A stretch of DNA of 64,000 nucleotides from Vermamoeba vermiformis (lineage: Eukaryota; Tubulinea; Echinamoebida). Positions 52,623 through 62,937 of the stretch are shown piece by piece (within the stretch, counting starts at the first letter, position 1; each line of letters opens with the position of its first letter). The stretch is from positions 186,001 to 250,000 of the forward strand of contig JBEWZL010000244.1 of assembly GCA_045837725.1 (NCBI GenBank), in the 5' to 3' direction. The position numbers and the translations under genes were made by a program. Below the pieces are notes generated by a model. That model ran no database searches, had not been told where the DNA came from, and saw only the letters and a program-made list of their open reading frames with translations.

Positions 52623-54301
52623 TCAGTTCATGTCAAAGTCATCTGCCGCGAGATTGACACTCACGCAGACCTCTGACTCAGACTCTGACTCGCTCTCGGA
52701 GGTGCTCACACTCAGCAGCGGATCTGAATATTGTTCCGCGATCTAAAGAGAGTCAGTGACTATATTAGGAAGCTGTCTCGTGCACGTACCAGGGCGAGTG
52801 ATTGCGCCAATTTATCGACGTCACGTGGTGTGGGACACAAGAACGCGACAGCCAGACACGCGTCAAGCTCGGTCAATTTGAGTCGCGAGACACCACTGGC
52901 CACAAATGTCGCGTGATGCGTTCTATTTATAGGCGCACCACTGACACGTGTCACGTGGGGGTCGAGTGCCAGCAGCGTCACGTGATCGCCAGTCTCCTCG
53001 CAGCCAATCAGCCAGTACGCGGCACTCGGTCTGCCACCAATCACGCCCAGCGAGTGTTCTATTTTTAGCGTGGCGAGCAGCGGCTGAATGTACAAATGTG
53101 GCAATTGCGACTTGAGGCCCAACAGCAGCGGTGCCATCACCAGCACGGGTGTCCAAGTGCCACCACTCTGTCCTGCACGCTGCACGGCACGTGGATTGAA
53201 CGTGCGATCACGTGACACCACCACCTGCACGGGGGACTGCGGAGATTGCTCCGTGATCACTTTCCTAATTAGTACAAGTCAGTGCGTGCCCCAGGGAGTG
53301 AGCAGCAGTACGCACAGGATGGAGGCCATGCTGTCTGGGCCGATCCACTCGCGCAGTGCCTTGGCGTAGAGCTGATGCGCGCACTGCACGCACTGGTGGA
53401 GGGAGTAGCGACCTGGTGCGCGTTAGTGGGGGTACGTACATATATACGGTGTGTATATAGAGACACTAGTATTGGGCTAGCTACCTGTGGTCCAGTACTC
53501 GCTCGCGCTATTCTCTGCGGGTACATCCGCGAATAAATTGAGTATCTAACTCACATTAGTGCCTATTCTATATGACAGTATCACGACGCACCTTGTCTGC
53601 CAGCTCAATCAGCTCGTTGGGCGTTTGCGCGTTCAATCCATGCCAACTCGGCTGCAAGCAATATATTAAACCGCTGGTATTCGTGTCAATTGCCTTACAT
53701 TATTTTTTAATAGCAGGACATTGAGCGCGTGTGCGAATAACATCTGTCCAGCCCTATACAGAATTAAATATTAATTTTGAGAATTATTGAAAAATAAATT
53801 CAATTTCGCACTGCACGAACCTGTAAGTGCATCCCCAGCCAGCATCAGTGGTAACACTAATTTGCGAGTCTGTAGGTAATGATAACGGCGCAAAGCCACT
53901 TCGATAGGAGAAATAAAACAGCTTGTCAATTTCACTTTGCAGCGCATCTGCTTTAACTTCACGATCAAACAAATAAGTCTTCGTTGCTGTTGAAGACGAG
54001 GTGAAATAACGCAATACGCTTGTCATATTTGCATTCACTCTAGCGAATGAATCGTCCGAGAGAAATTCGTTTGGTTTTGTGGCACGTGACTGACGTTTAA
54101 TAGCTGCTTTGAATAGTAAACAGGCTATCCAAGCAGGACTTCTAAACTTGATCTGGGTAAAGAATAACTCATGAAGAATTGGAGACAATGTGCAAAACTG
54201 TCAAGCGTAACACAGGAGACCAGACGTCCTAAAAAGGCAGATTTGGCGTCACCCAGTTTAAACTTGCTGGCTGCTTGCCTACCAAACCTCCAGTCAGACA
54301 T
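52623..54301 (-). CDS. ATG4: Autophagy cysteine protease ATG4
   Basis: About seven exons, about 430 residues. The catalytic Cys is in TTDAGWGCTYR. AGQMLFAHALNVLLL follows. The Gly-rich loop is EHSLGVIGGRPSAAYWLIG and the catalytic Asp/His pair is in LLALDPHVT. The C-terminus is a Ser/Glu repeat (STSESESESESEVCVS) with acidic residues. ATG4 processes and delipidates ATG8. The N-terminus is less sure: IKFRSPAWIACLLFKAAIK is preceded by an acceptor, and the best upstream exon begins MSDWRFGRQAASKFKLG at 54301, with donors (GTCTCC or GTTACG) that are both in phase but weak. A start at ATG in NANMTSVL is the alternative. Confidence 0.9.
52942..52953. repeat. TGACACGTGTCA palindrome (exonic)
   Basis: Exact copy in ATG4 coding sequence, next to a CTATTTATAG word. 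Confidence 0.7.
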
Positions 54302-55381
54302 CTAGCCATTCGCGTCTTTGTTCTTTTCGAAAAATTACTAAAAGTGGTCCAACGCTCCACACATCTTATCCAAGCCAGGTAAGGATGTGTAACACCACGG
54401 GCTCCAAGCCATAAACTTCACTGCTGTAGGTAGGTGACCATACAGTTTTTGTAGGTGGGCCTTTGCCAGAACTGAGTGCCCAGCGCAAGTCTGACCTCAG
54501 TGCTAGCGTAGGGGAGTGGAAGCAGAGGACGGCCAATTGGCCTGGGTGGCAAGGGTTTGTCAGGGCAGCCAGTCTGAGCTGGACTGGCACTGTCACTTTT
54601 GCCACAACATTAACCTTTGTAGTAGCAACCAGGGGATTTCCCCCAATCCTAGCTTGGTAAAGAGGATAGCACAAACTCTGCTAAACTGATGTATTCTACA
54701 ATGGTGCCTGGGCCCAGTCCTGGACTCCCTGGGCATCTGCTCGAATTTGTAACTCTTGTCTGCACACAATTATGCAAACTTCAAGTACTTTTGTCCATCC
54801 GTGAAATCTGTTTAATGAAGAGTAATTGGCCAACTTGAGTCAAACTCCGCCTTCAGCATCGCAGTCCAAGCGTACTACTAACTGGGTGGCTGTGGGCTAA
54901 GTGACGGAACTGACAGATTCTGCACTAGTGTCTGAGTGCTCTTTTTCCAGAGAATAGAATTTTATTGGGACAGTTGCAGCAATTTATTGAATATTTCCGC
55001 TTTAACCAGCAACATTGTCTTGGACATCTCTCAGTCAGAAAACCTAATGTCACAGCACCCTCCCCAATGCTAGCCTCAATTTCTTTGCCGAACATTGCCA
55101 TTTTCAGGCTCCAGCATTAGCCCACAGCGAATTTTTTGGTCAAGATGGGGGCCATTCTGCATAGGGTCAGCGGCATTGGAGACATCCACCTCCCCCAAAA
55201 ATTCTTTGTCAGTCCATGGACATTCGTCTGCTGATGTTAGTAATTGACCAACTTATGCCAAACTTTGCCATTAGTACCAGCGGACCCAAGAAGATTACTT
55301 TTGGCTCATGAGGCTTTGGAAGATGGCCAGTCCGGCTTGGCTCGGCTATCCGGAACTGAATACAATATGCGTTGCTTCGGC

Positions 55382-55470
55382 TAGCCGGAGGCAGGTAGTG
55401 GAAACTTGGCTTGGCAACCATGCAGAAGTCCCAGGTTCAAATCCCAGCCAGCATACCGATTTTTATTTAT
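55382..55470 (+). mobile_element. tRNA-derived SINE-like unit 1
   Basis: A-box-like TAGCCGGAGGCAGG (55382) and a near-perfect B box GGTTCAAATCC (55434-55444) are about 40 bp apart. A T-rich tail (GATTTTTATTTATTTG) follows. The T-arm stem does not pair well, so it is not a functional tRNA gene. Confidence 0.45.
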
Positions 55471-55483
55471 TTGTAGGCTCGGT

Positions 55484-55560
55484 ACCTGCTCAAGGTGGAC
55501 TGAAACTGTCAACACACGAGGTCATGGGTTTAAATCCTGTGGGTGCATTGTTCTGCAAAG
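55484..55560 (+). mobile_element. tRNA-derived SINE-like unit 2 (degraded)
   Basis: TGCTCAAGGTGG (A-box-like, about 55487) and GGTTTAAATCC (55527-55537, B-box-like) repeat the layout of the unit 93 bp upstream, suggesting a dimeric or tandem SINE. More degraded than unit 1. Confidence 0.35.
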
Positions 55561-55978
55561 AACTTTTACTCCGGAACTTTGTTCTACTTGTGGCAATACA
55601 CTTAAACTTTGGCGGACGTCCCGTCCGGCAAAAATTGGACGTCTGCCATGGACCGCGGGTCCGCCCATCAACATCAATTCCTGATATCACAATGGGCTAA
55701 GACCAACAAATTGCTGCTGGTGTTGCATCGCTAAAGATGATATTACACTCTACTGGAGAAAGGTGTAGTTAGTCTGGTTCGTAGTTCTTTCTGCAACCTT
55801 TTGTTCAGTATTGACACAAGTAAACTCTAAAGTGGCTGCCACCGAAAAGTGTTTTTCAGCTTTGGCTCTGATTTTGGCTCCATAATCAAGCGCAGAAGGC
55901 AGCATCATTATCAGGTTTCTCTCATTCAACTTGAGTTGGAGTATTTACTGCAACACTACAAATGCTAACATTTACACT

Positions 55979-57079
55979 TTAAACGTTGTTGACACTGCGC
56001 TTGGTCTTGTGCAACAAAGGTTCAACTTCGACTGAGTTGTACTCGTCGCTCTTCTTCTTCAAGTGGTGGTACTTGCGAGCGGTGACGCGAGCTTGCACGA
56101 CAATGCCCAGAATAGATACGACAGCAATACCTGCAATGAATACGAAGGGCAACCAGTTCGCAGCGGTGGGATCGAAGGGGAATTCTTGCGCGCTGAACAT
56201 GTGCGGAATAATTTGTGCAAAGTTGCTTTGTGGCACCCAGAGCGAGGCGACAGCAAGGGCGATCAAATAACTGCCATAAATGGAAGTGGCAACGATGAGC
56301 AGGGGCTTCTGGAAGACGAGGGCGAGCACACCGAAGAGCAGCGAGGAGCCGACGAGCACGAGCCAGTGGACCCAGGCCAAAGTGACCAATGAGGTGCCGA
56401 GCGGTGTGGCCAGCACGATGCCTGCGAGCACACAGCCGAGCATGGCACCGAGGGCAAAGAGTCCCAAGTAGAAGATGCACACGAACATGAGGCCGAGGAT
56501 GATGCCTGACACTGCGGCAATGATCTGCATAGGATTAAGGCTGCGGTTAGTTGATTGTAGCGTGGGGAGACAGATCGGAACACTGACCAACACGAGGAAG
56601 AGTGCCAATTGCGCGTGAGTTTGCAACAACAAATAGGCCGTGGCAGCACCAGCAATAGCACCAATCACGAAGAGGGTAATCTGAAACACGGCCGTCAGAT
56701 CTGATCGAAATAATAATAGTCTCATGTTAACAACTTACGCGGAAAATACGATAGCCAAATACGACAAATACTAGCCCGAATACGATAAATGCAATACCCC
56801 ATGCCAAATTGAAGTACTCTTGTTGCTCTGGAGTCAAATCTAATTTACGAAAATTAGAAATAACATTGCGGGTTAATTGTAAATTAGACAAGCACAGCGC
56901 CGATGCTCATATATAATTATGATCTACCACTAGCACTACGTACCACCATCGTAAGTAGGGGTGTATTGAGTGCCGTTATTTTCTTCCAAATCCCACTCGT
57001 AGATCAAGCGCACTTCTTGTGCACGACAGAGGGCAGCACAGAGCACGGTGAACAACAATACAACAGCCTTAGTGTTCAT
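55979..57079 (-). CDS. TMEM198-like (DUF4203) seven-TM protein
   Basis: Four or so exons, about 330 residues. The N-terminal MNTKAVVLLFTVLCAALCRA is a signal peptide; a short acidic lumenal stretch (YEWDLEENNGTQYTPT) follows. Then seven hydrophobic segments: AWGIAFIVFGLVFVVFGYRI, TLFVIGAIAGAATAYLLL, AAVSGIILGLMFVCIFYLG, FALGAMLGCVLAGIVLA, HWLVLVGSSLLFGVLALVF and others, as in the TMEM198/TM7S3 family. The C-terminal tail is basic (KYHHLKKKSDEY, LLHKTKRS), so cytosolic. Function is unclear; animal TMEM198 works in Wnt signalling. Confidence 0.82.
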
Positions 57080-57351
57080 GTCTATATAATGCCTTGCGCA
57101 GTTGTGTTTTGTGGCTGCAGAGGTCAATTGAAACTGAAACCAAATTTTCACAGCTTGAAAATTCACGAACCCTGGCCCTGGTAGGAGGACTGCAGCACCG
57201 ATATTATGACTGACACGTGATCGATGGGGGGTAGTTGTTGAAAATAGTGGCATTAATAAGTTGCATTAGCAGTGCTGGATCCACTCTCAAACACGCACAT
57301 AATTGACACGACGATTATCACGCACTATTCTATTTAAATAACACTAACGAC

Positions 57352-57370
57352 AATAATAATAATAATAATA
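57352..57370. repeat. (TAA)n microsatellite
   Basis: A run of AAT repeats just past the LIM gene stop codon. Confidence 0.8.
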
Positions 57371-57372
57371 CA

Positions 57373-57948
57373 CTATTCGAACAGCTGCAGGTGGCACTTG
57401 ACGCAGTAAGGCTTGCCCTGTTTCTTCTTGTACTTCTGGCCGGCAATGTTCTTCTGACAGTGGCTGCATCTGAAATGATCCAAGTGAAATTTCACATCGC
57501 GCTGTCCCTCGTCACCGGGCATAGTAATAGCTTTGCCGGCAATGATCGGATTTGAACAGCCGCCGCAGATGAGCCCGAGCGAGTCGTAATAATCCTTCTC
57601 GCAGAGTGGCATGCCGTCAGTAGAGGGGAAGAACTGGCCCTCTAATTTCTCGCGGCAAATAAAGCAGACAAAGTGCTCGGGGTGAAAGGATTTGTTCAGC
57701 GCATTGACCGTGGGGCCTACAATCGCCTCTTTGCACATGGCGCACGCTGGACAGAAGGTGCGCTTCCAGTCCTCCACGCAGTACGCAAAGCCATCGTTGC
57801 CCTCGCACACCTGCACGCCACCACTGAAATCCTTTTGGCACACCTTGCAGACCAGATGATCGACGTGCCACTGCATGCCGAAGGCGCGAATGGAGTCGCC
57901 AACAATAGCTTCACCACAAGCACCGCATGTACCGTGTTGATAGTTCAT
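57373..57948 (-). CDS. Three-LIM-domain protein
   Basis: Intronless, 191 residues, almost entirely LIM domains. LIM1: CGACGEAIVGDSIRAFGMQW, HVDHLVCKVC, then FAYCVED. LIM2: CAMCKEAIVGPTVNALNKSF, HPEHFVCFIC, CEKD. LIM3: CGGCSNPIIAGKAI with a short loop insert (GDEGQRDV), HLDHFRCSHC, CVKCHLQLF. All zinc ligands are present. This resembles the C-terminal LIM arrays of paxillin/leupaxin and small amoebozoan LIM proteins that work in adhesion and the cytoskeleton. Start chosen at the first ATG. It lies in an otherwise intron-rich window, so the missing introns may mean retro-copy origin. Confidence 0.9.
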   Translation of the reverse strand: MNYQHGTCGACGEAIVGDSIRAFGMQWHVDHLVCKVCQKDFSGGVQVCEGNDGFAYCVEDWKRTFCPACAMCKEAIVGPTVNALNKSFHPEHFVCFICREKLEGQFFPSTDGMPLCEKDYYDSLGLICGGCSNPIIAGKAITMPGDEGQRDVKFHLDHFRCSHCQKNIAGQKYKKKQGKPYCVKCHLQLFE

Positions 57949-58186
57949 GGTGATCGTTGTTGATGTAATTTGAATTAATTGGGAATGCAGTTTCAAAAAA
58001 ACAATTTTTCCTTCAATCTCCCAGGGCCAGATTAAGCGCCCTGGTCGAGAGGTTGGCGAGTGTACTTAATGAGGCGTGTGTCGGCCTCAGACAGATATGA
58101 CAAATTTAACAATTTAGTTTCGCAGTTGTGTACAAGGGGTATTGAATACTTTTTAGATTCTTGTTTTTTCCTAGTTAGGCAATTAA

Positions 58187-59525
58187 TTAAACCATGCCCA
58201 CCATGTCGCGCAGTCTGAGGTCCTTGAGCAGCTTGTAATAAGTGGGTACATCGCTCTTCTTGAGATGTCTGAGCAGGCCGCGTCGTCGCTTGACCAATCG
58301 CGCCAGTCGGTACTCGTTGTACTTGTCCTGCTTGTTCTTCTGCAGATGGTCGGTCAGCACGCGGATGCGCAGTGTCAATATGCCAATCTGCACTTCATCG
58401 CTGCCCGTGTCACCGTCGTGTCGCCCCCACTTGTCGCGAATGAGTCGCTTGCGCAGGGCAGTGATCTCGCTCGGTGTGGCGTGCGTCATGCTCAACAAGC
58501 GACGCAGCTTGGGGTGCACTTGCTCGACTTGTGCCGCGCTGAGATTGAAGCGATAGTGACCGCGCAGCTCTGCGGGCAGGGCGTGCTGCTCCTCTTGGTA
58601 CTTCTTCTCCCACGCAATCCACTCCTCGCTGTCGCGGTTGTTCCACTCGCTGTCACGCACGGTCTCGCTGCTCGGTGCTTCAGGCACGAGGCGCGTCACC
58701 TCCTCGCCGTCCTCATCGATCTCAGTGACACGTGTCATGCGCACCTGGCCCTCGCTCGGCACCCAACGACCGCTGTTGTCGTAGTAGCCCTTGGGGGTCT
58801 TGAGATAGACCAGCCAGCGCTTGATCTGCGAGGGATAGAGGTCCCAGTACTTGAGTTCAGTGAGTGCCTTCTTCTTGGTCACACCGAACACCTCGTTGAA
58901 GATGTCGGAGGTCGTCTTGAGCGGCTCATTCGCATCTGTACTCGCGCTCGGGAACAGCGTCTTGAACAGCGCGTCAGTGTCGTTGGGATCGACTTTGTTG
59001 TCACTCGTCTCGCTCGTGGTGGCAGCTGTGGTCTGTTTTTGTGTTTGTTCGCGTAACAGCTTTTCAATGTCTGCGATCAGACTCGAAGCTGACGCATCTG
59101 TTTTCTGTTGAAGAGCAATTGTTATTTAGTGGCACTTCTTGCGGCGAATAATATTTTAATTTGCTTGAGAACGTATTTGCGTTTCATTGGCGCTCGAATT
59201 TTTAAACAAGCAGATTCAAAATAATCAAAAAATAATATACATAATTATTAAAATGGTTATTATTGGCCTGTAAGATGATGAGTGATCATAAATAATATTT
59301 TAAAAATAATACACGTACTCTGTTTTCAGTAATTCCAAATATTGAGTTGATGCTGACTTCATCTTCATTTTTCTTATCTGCGTCTTTTCTAAATACTGAA
59401 CTGCTAATACTGCGCACTAATAATATGCGTGAGTTATTATTGGCCATGCGTGAGATATAGCTCCTACCCGATCTAGGGTGCTCAGATCGCGACACGGCAC
59501 CAACTAAACGACGTAACGCCAACAT
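58187..59525 (-). CDS. Mitochondrial ribosomal protein uS15m (MRPS15)
   Basis: Two exons, about 375 residues. The basic, Ser-rich N-terminus (MLALRRLVGAVSRSEHPRSG) is a mitochondrial targeting sequence. The C-terminal S15 domain reads RDKWGRHDGDTGSDEVQIGI, LTDHLQKNKQDKYNEYRLAR and VKRRRGLLRHLKKSDVPTYY, the usual uS15 core. The region before it (about 230 residues) is mito-specific and includes WDLYPSQIKRWLVYL. A palindrome TGACACGTGTCA at 58726-58737 encodes MTRVT here. The single intron is about 210 nt. Confidence 0.93.
58726..58737. repeat. TGACACGTGTCA palindrome (exonic)
   Basis: Exact copy in uS15m coding sequence, read as MTRVT. Confidence 0.7.
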
Positions 59526-59747
59526 TATATGTAGCTAGTATTATATGGAACACTGCGCCTATTAATATTAATTACAGCGCTGTTGGTGTTAGTATTGGAC
59601 GGAACTACAACTGTTCATTTGCGCTCCCTTCTGTGACAGATCAACACCAGTTCGCGATTGCAGCCTTTGGACTACTGCACGCATATATATATCGCAGCTT
59701 ATTAATGGAGTGCTAATAGGGCTGTCAATCAACGTATTACTAACACT

Positions 59748-62700
59748 ATGAGTGAGGACACTAACGCCAATTTGAGATTGAGCGCCACGAGTGCGCTGTT
59801 GCTATCTCCCGAGACTACGCGTACGTACTGCATTATTATTCGTGTATTATTATCACTGTTGAAGAGCGATGCTTTGATTAAATATCAAAATTTAATTGCT
59901 AGATCCAATTCAGAAAATTACCGCATCACTATCACGAAACAATCCGTTCAGTAATAATATTAATCCCTAAAAATAGCTGGACCATCACTCACTGCTTGGA
60001 GATCTGAAGTTGCGCTGCGAGGTCGCACGGATGTGACACAACTCGAAGGTGTCGTGGTCAACAAACTCGAGCCAGGTAACACGTGATTGGTGTTCTATTT
60101 ATAGCTCCAGGGCCCTGGTGACTGACAGACACAACAGATCTGACCGCGTGCACAGCCGCAGTGCAGCACGAGAGCGAGAACTGGCTGGCAGTGGCTGGCA
60201 CGGGCAAGCGACGCGACTTGGTGCGCGTACTGGACGTGACACCTGCTGGCAAACGTCAAACAGTGGACTTCACGGTGAGTACTGCCCCCTCCTCCATGCC
60301 AGTGCAGGTGCTAAAAATAGCCACAGATCTTGAGTGGCGTGCGTCAGAGCGGACCAGTGACCTCGCTCGCACTGCAGGGCACACAGCTCGCCGTGGCCAG
60401 CGAGGGACGCGTGCACATCTACGCGTGCTGCAAGGGCGAGGAGGAGCTCAAGCAGACGCACAGTCTCGCAGCCCCCAAGCGCGACGACTACAGCGGCTAC
60501 TATCGCAGCTCGTCCTCGCGGCCCATCGACACGCTGAATGCACTCACCAGTCTCGAACTCGTCGCTGAGCAGCGCCTGCTCGCTGTGCGGGGTCCGGAAG
60601 TGCTCGTTTGGGCCCTCACTGGCAACCGCACTGTCGCTAATAATAGCACCGCTGCACCTATAAATAGCAGCACCGTGAGTGCGAGTGGCGCGTTGAATTC
60701 TTCGCGCCGTTCAGCGATGTATCAGAGCAAGCAGTACAGTGCCACCGAGTGTCAGCTCGTGCAGCTGCACAACACGCCCGGCACGGTGGTGAAGTGGTGC
60801 CAGGTGCCACTGCTGACTGGCCAGGGCAGTGTGCATCACGAGTGCTTCTTGTTCGGCAACATCAACGGCGATGTCAAGCTGTACGACTATCGCATGCTGT
60901 CGCAGCACACCAAGGCCTCGATCAGTGCTGTCAGACGCGCGCATCAAGCACCGCTCACTGCTGCCACGTGGTCCCCGCACGTGCCGTACTGGTGCGTCAC
61001 GGGTGCAGCTGATGGCAAAGTGCTCGTCTGGGATGCGCGGCACATGTCAGGTGAGTGACACTTTGCATTGCAGACACTGTATTGACACCTGTCACTTGTC
61101 AGCACCTGTCGCGCGACTCGAAACATCACGTGGGGCTGTCAAATCACTGCAATGGTCGGCCAATCACGCGGAATTAATCGCCATCGGAGCCGATCGTCAC
61201 GTGACACTGACCTCCCTGCTGACCACGCAGCCAGTGCTGTCACTCGTCAACCAGGGCGGTGTGCTCCACGGTGGTGTCGCTGCGGGCCTCGGTCGCACAC
61301 TGCTCGCTGTGTCTTCGCTCGGCGAAGTGACAGCTGCCACCATGCAAGATGTATTTTTAGCCTCTGCAGCTCCGACCTCCCCCGGCGAAGATCCCGCGCT
61401 GGTGGCAATTCGCCAGCAGATCTACGCGCGTCAATTCGACAAGGCCTTCACGACAGCCCTCGAACAGGCCAAGCAGCTGCACAGCGAGGCACGTGTCAGC
61501 GAGGCCCTGGCCCTGGTAGATCTCTGTGCACCGAGTCGCTTGCCCGATCCCGTGCCCGCTGAGCGCGAGGGCCGTGCACTGAGTCGCGCGTCCTCTGTGC
61601 GCGAAGTGTCACGCGAGCAGATAGTCGCGCAGTACACACGTGCGGTATACGATTATGCCACGCATATACCTCCCAACTTCCCGCAGCGCATGTGGCCCAA
61701 AATAGACACCAAGTAAGTAGCAGATCACGTGCCCGCAGGTGTTCTAATCACGTGCCCCCCCACAGAGTGCTGTTCGACATTGAAGTGTTCAAAGTGAATC
61801 TCGAGCTGGAGAGCTACATCAAGCACGAGCAGTGTGAAGAGATGATTGTGAATCACCGCCACGTGATGCAGTACTTGAAGAAGAGTCCGAACAGCATCAA
61901 GAGCGAGGTGCTGTACCGCATGCTCGGCAAGGTGTTGCAGTACGACTACATCTCCGCACTCGACATGGGCTACGACTACGCGGTGCTGTTCAGTGCCAGC
62001 AGCGAGACCTTCGTGCAGTGCGCGCACCTCTTGCTCTACCCCACGCTGTACGATGCTGTCACACTCGCGCCCAGCAAGAAGAGTGCCACCAACAAGAAGG
62101 AGCACGAGGCACTCTACGCGGCACTCAAGAAGCAGAGTGGCACTGTGTCAGCGGAGCTCAATATACTCCGCAAACTCTACAAAGCACTCTGGGCCAACGA
62201 TCGAGCGAGCATCAAGACCCTGTTGCGCGAGATTAAATCTCCGCTGCTGAGTGCCAGCGCCAATCGCATGATCTGCGCGTATCTCGTCAACGAGGAGCTG
62301 TTCGATCAGTTCTACGCGCGCATTGTTCCGCTCATCGATCTCACCAAGAATTATCCGCACAATGCAGTCTTTGCGGGAATGTTAACCGATTCGATCGATC
62401 GGCTCAAAAAGTTTATCAACGACTTGCCAGCACGTGTCAACACGTCATCAAATGCAAGTGCCAGCACGCTCAAGGACAACATTGACATTTATAGAAAAGC
62501 CCTCGTGATGCTCGTGACTATAATTAGCTCTGCTGACACCTTGCCGCGCGGTGTCACCTCGACAATCACCAAGTCCTTCAAGTACGGCGGAACAATTGTT
62601 GCCATCCTCACTAACGATGCTATTTTTAGATCACTGGGCGCTGATCTCGACAAGTGGCTGCGCGAGTTGAGTGGCAAAGACGAGGCCAGTGCGGGGAAAT

Positions 62701-62891
62701 TGCGACGCGAGATGAGCGGAGAATTGCGTGCCCTGGTGAAGAGCAGCGACAGCGAGGACTTGACAGCACTGCTCGACACACTCGATCGATCGGACAGCAA
62801 GACCGATGCCAAATCGAGCTCGAATTCTTCTCGCCGCACTGACTCGGAATCTCGCCGCAGCACACGTGACCGATCACGTGACGACAAATAA
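59748..62891 (+). CDS. Large WD40 protein with alpha-helical C-terminal half, family unknown
   Basis: Seven or so exons, about 900 residues. The first half has WD40-like blades: AGTGKRRDLVRVLDV, LAVASEGRVHIYACCKG, FLFGNINGDVKLYDYRML, AATWSPHVPYWCVTGAADGK and VLVWDARHMS. The second half (after 61770) is helical and begins VLFDIEVFKVNLELESYIKH; it includes YLKKSPNSIKSEVLYRMLGK and LRKLYKALWANDRASIKTLL, resembling an alpha-solenoid. The tail is charged (SRRTDSESRRSTRDRSRDD). The shape is like SEC31/EDC4-type scaffold proteins, but I cannot assign it. Several CTAWWWWTAG words lie in its introns and exons. Convergent with PLPBP, stops 47 bp apart. Confidence 0.8.
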
Positions 62892-62937
62892 TGGCAATCC
62901 TTTTTTTGTAAATTTCCACTGTACAAAACTAAACGTT

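Larger units (their letters stand above)
54302..55978. mobile_element. Gene-free block with SINE-like/tRNA-like units, unclassified
   Basis: This 1.7 kb stretch has no host-like exon, no TGACACGTGTCA-type word, and a texture unlike the rest of the window. Two near repeats of about 36 bp occur at 54821-54857 and 55239-55280 (AGTAATTGRCCAACTT core). Two pol III-like units sit near 55380-55540. Both are consistent with old transposon debris that inserted upstream of ATG4. No coding remnant or terminal repeats could be named, so family and boundaries are uncertain. Confidence 0.4.

Noticed and set aside
54366-54674. Possible coding remnant in the SINE-like block
   Set aside because: Frames of about 100 codons on both strands have no recognisable motif and no splice context.
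55382-55460. A functional tRNA gene
   Set aside because: Good B box but the T-arm and acceptor stems do not pair, and no clear anticodon arm could be drawn.
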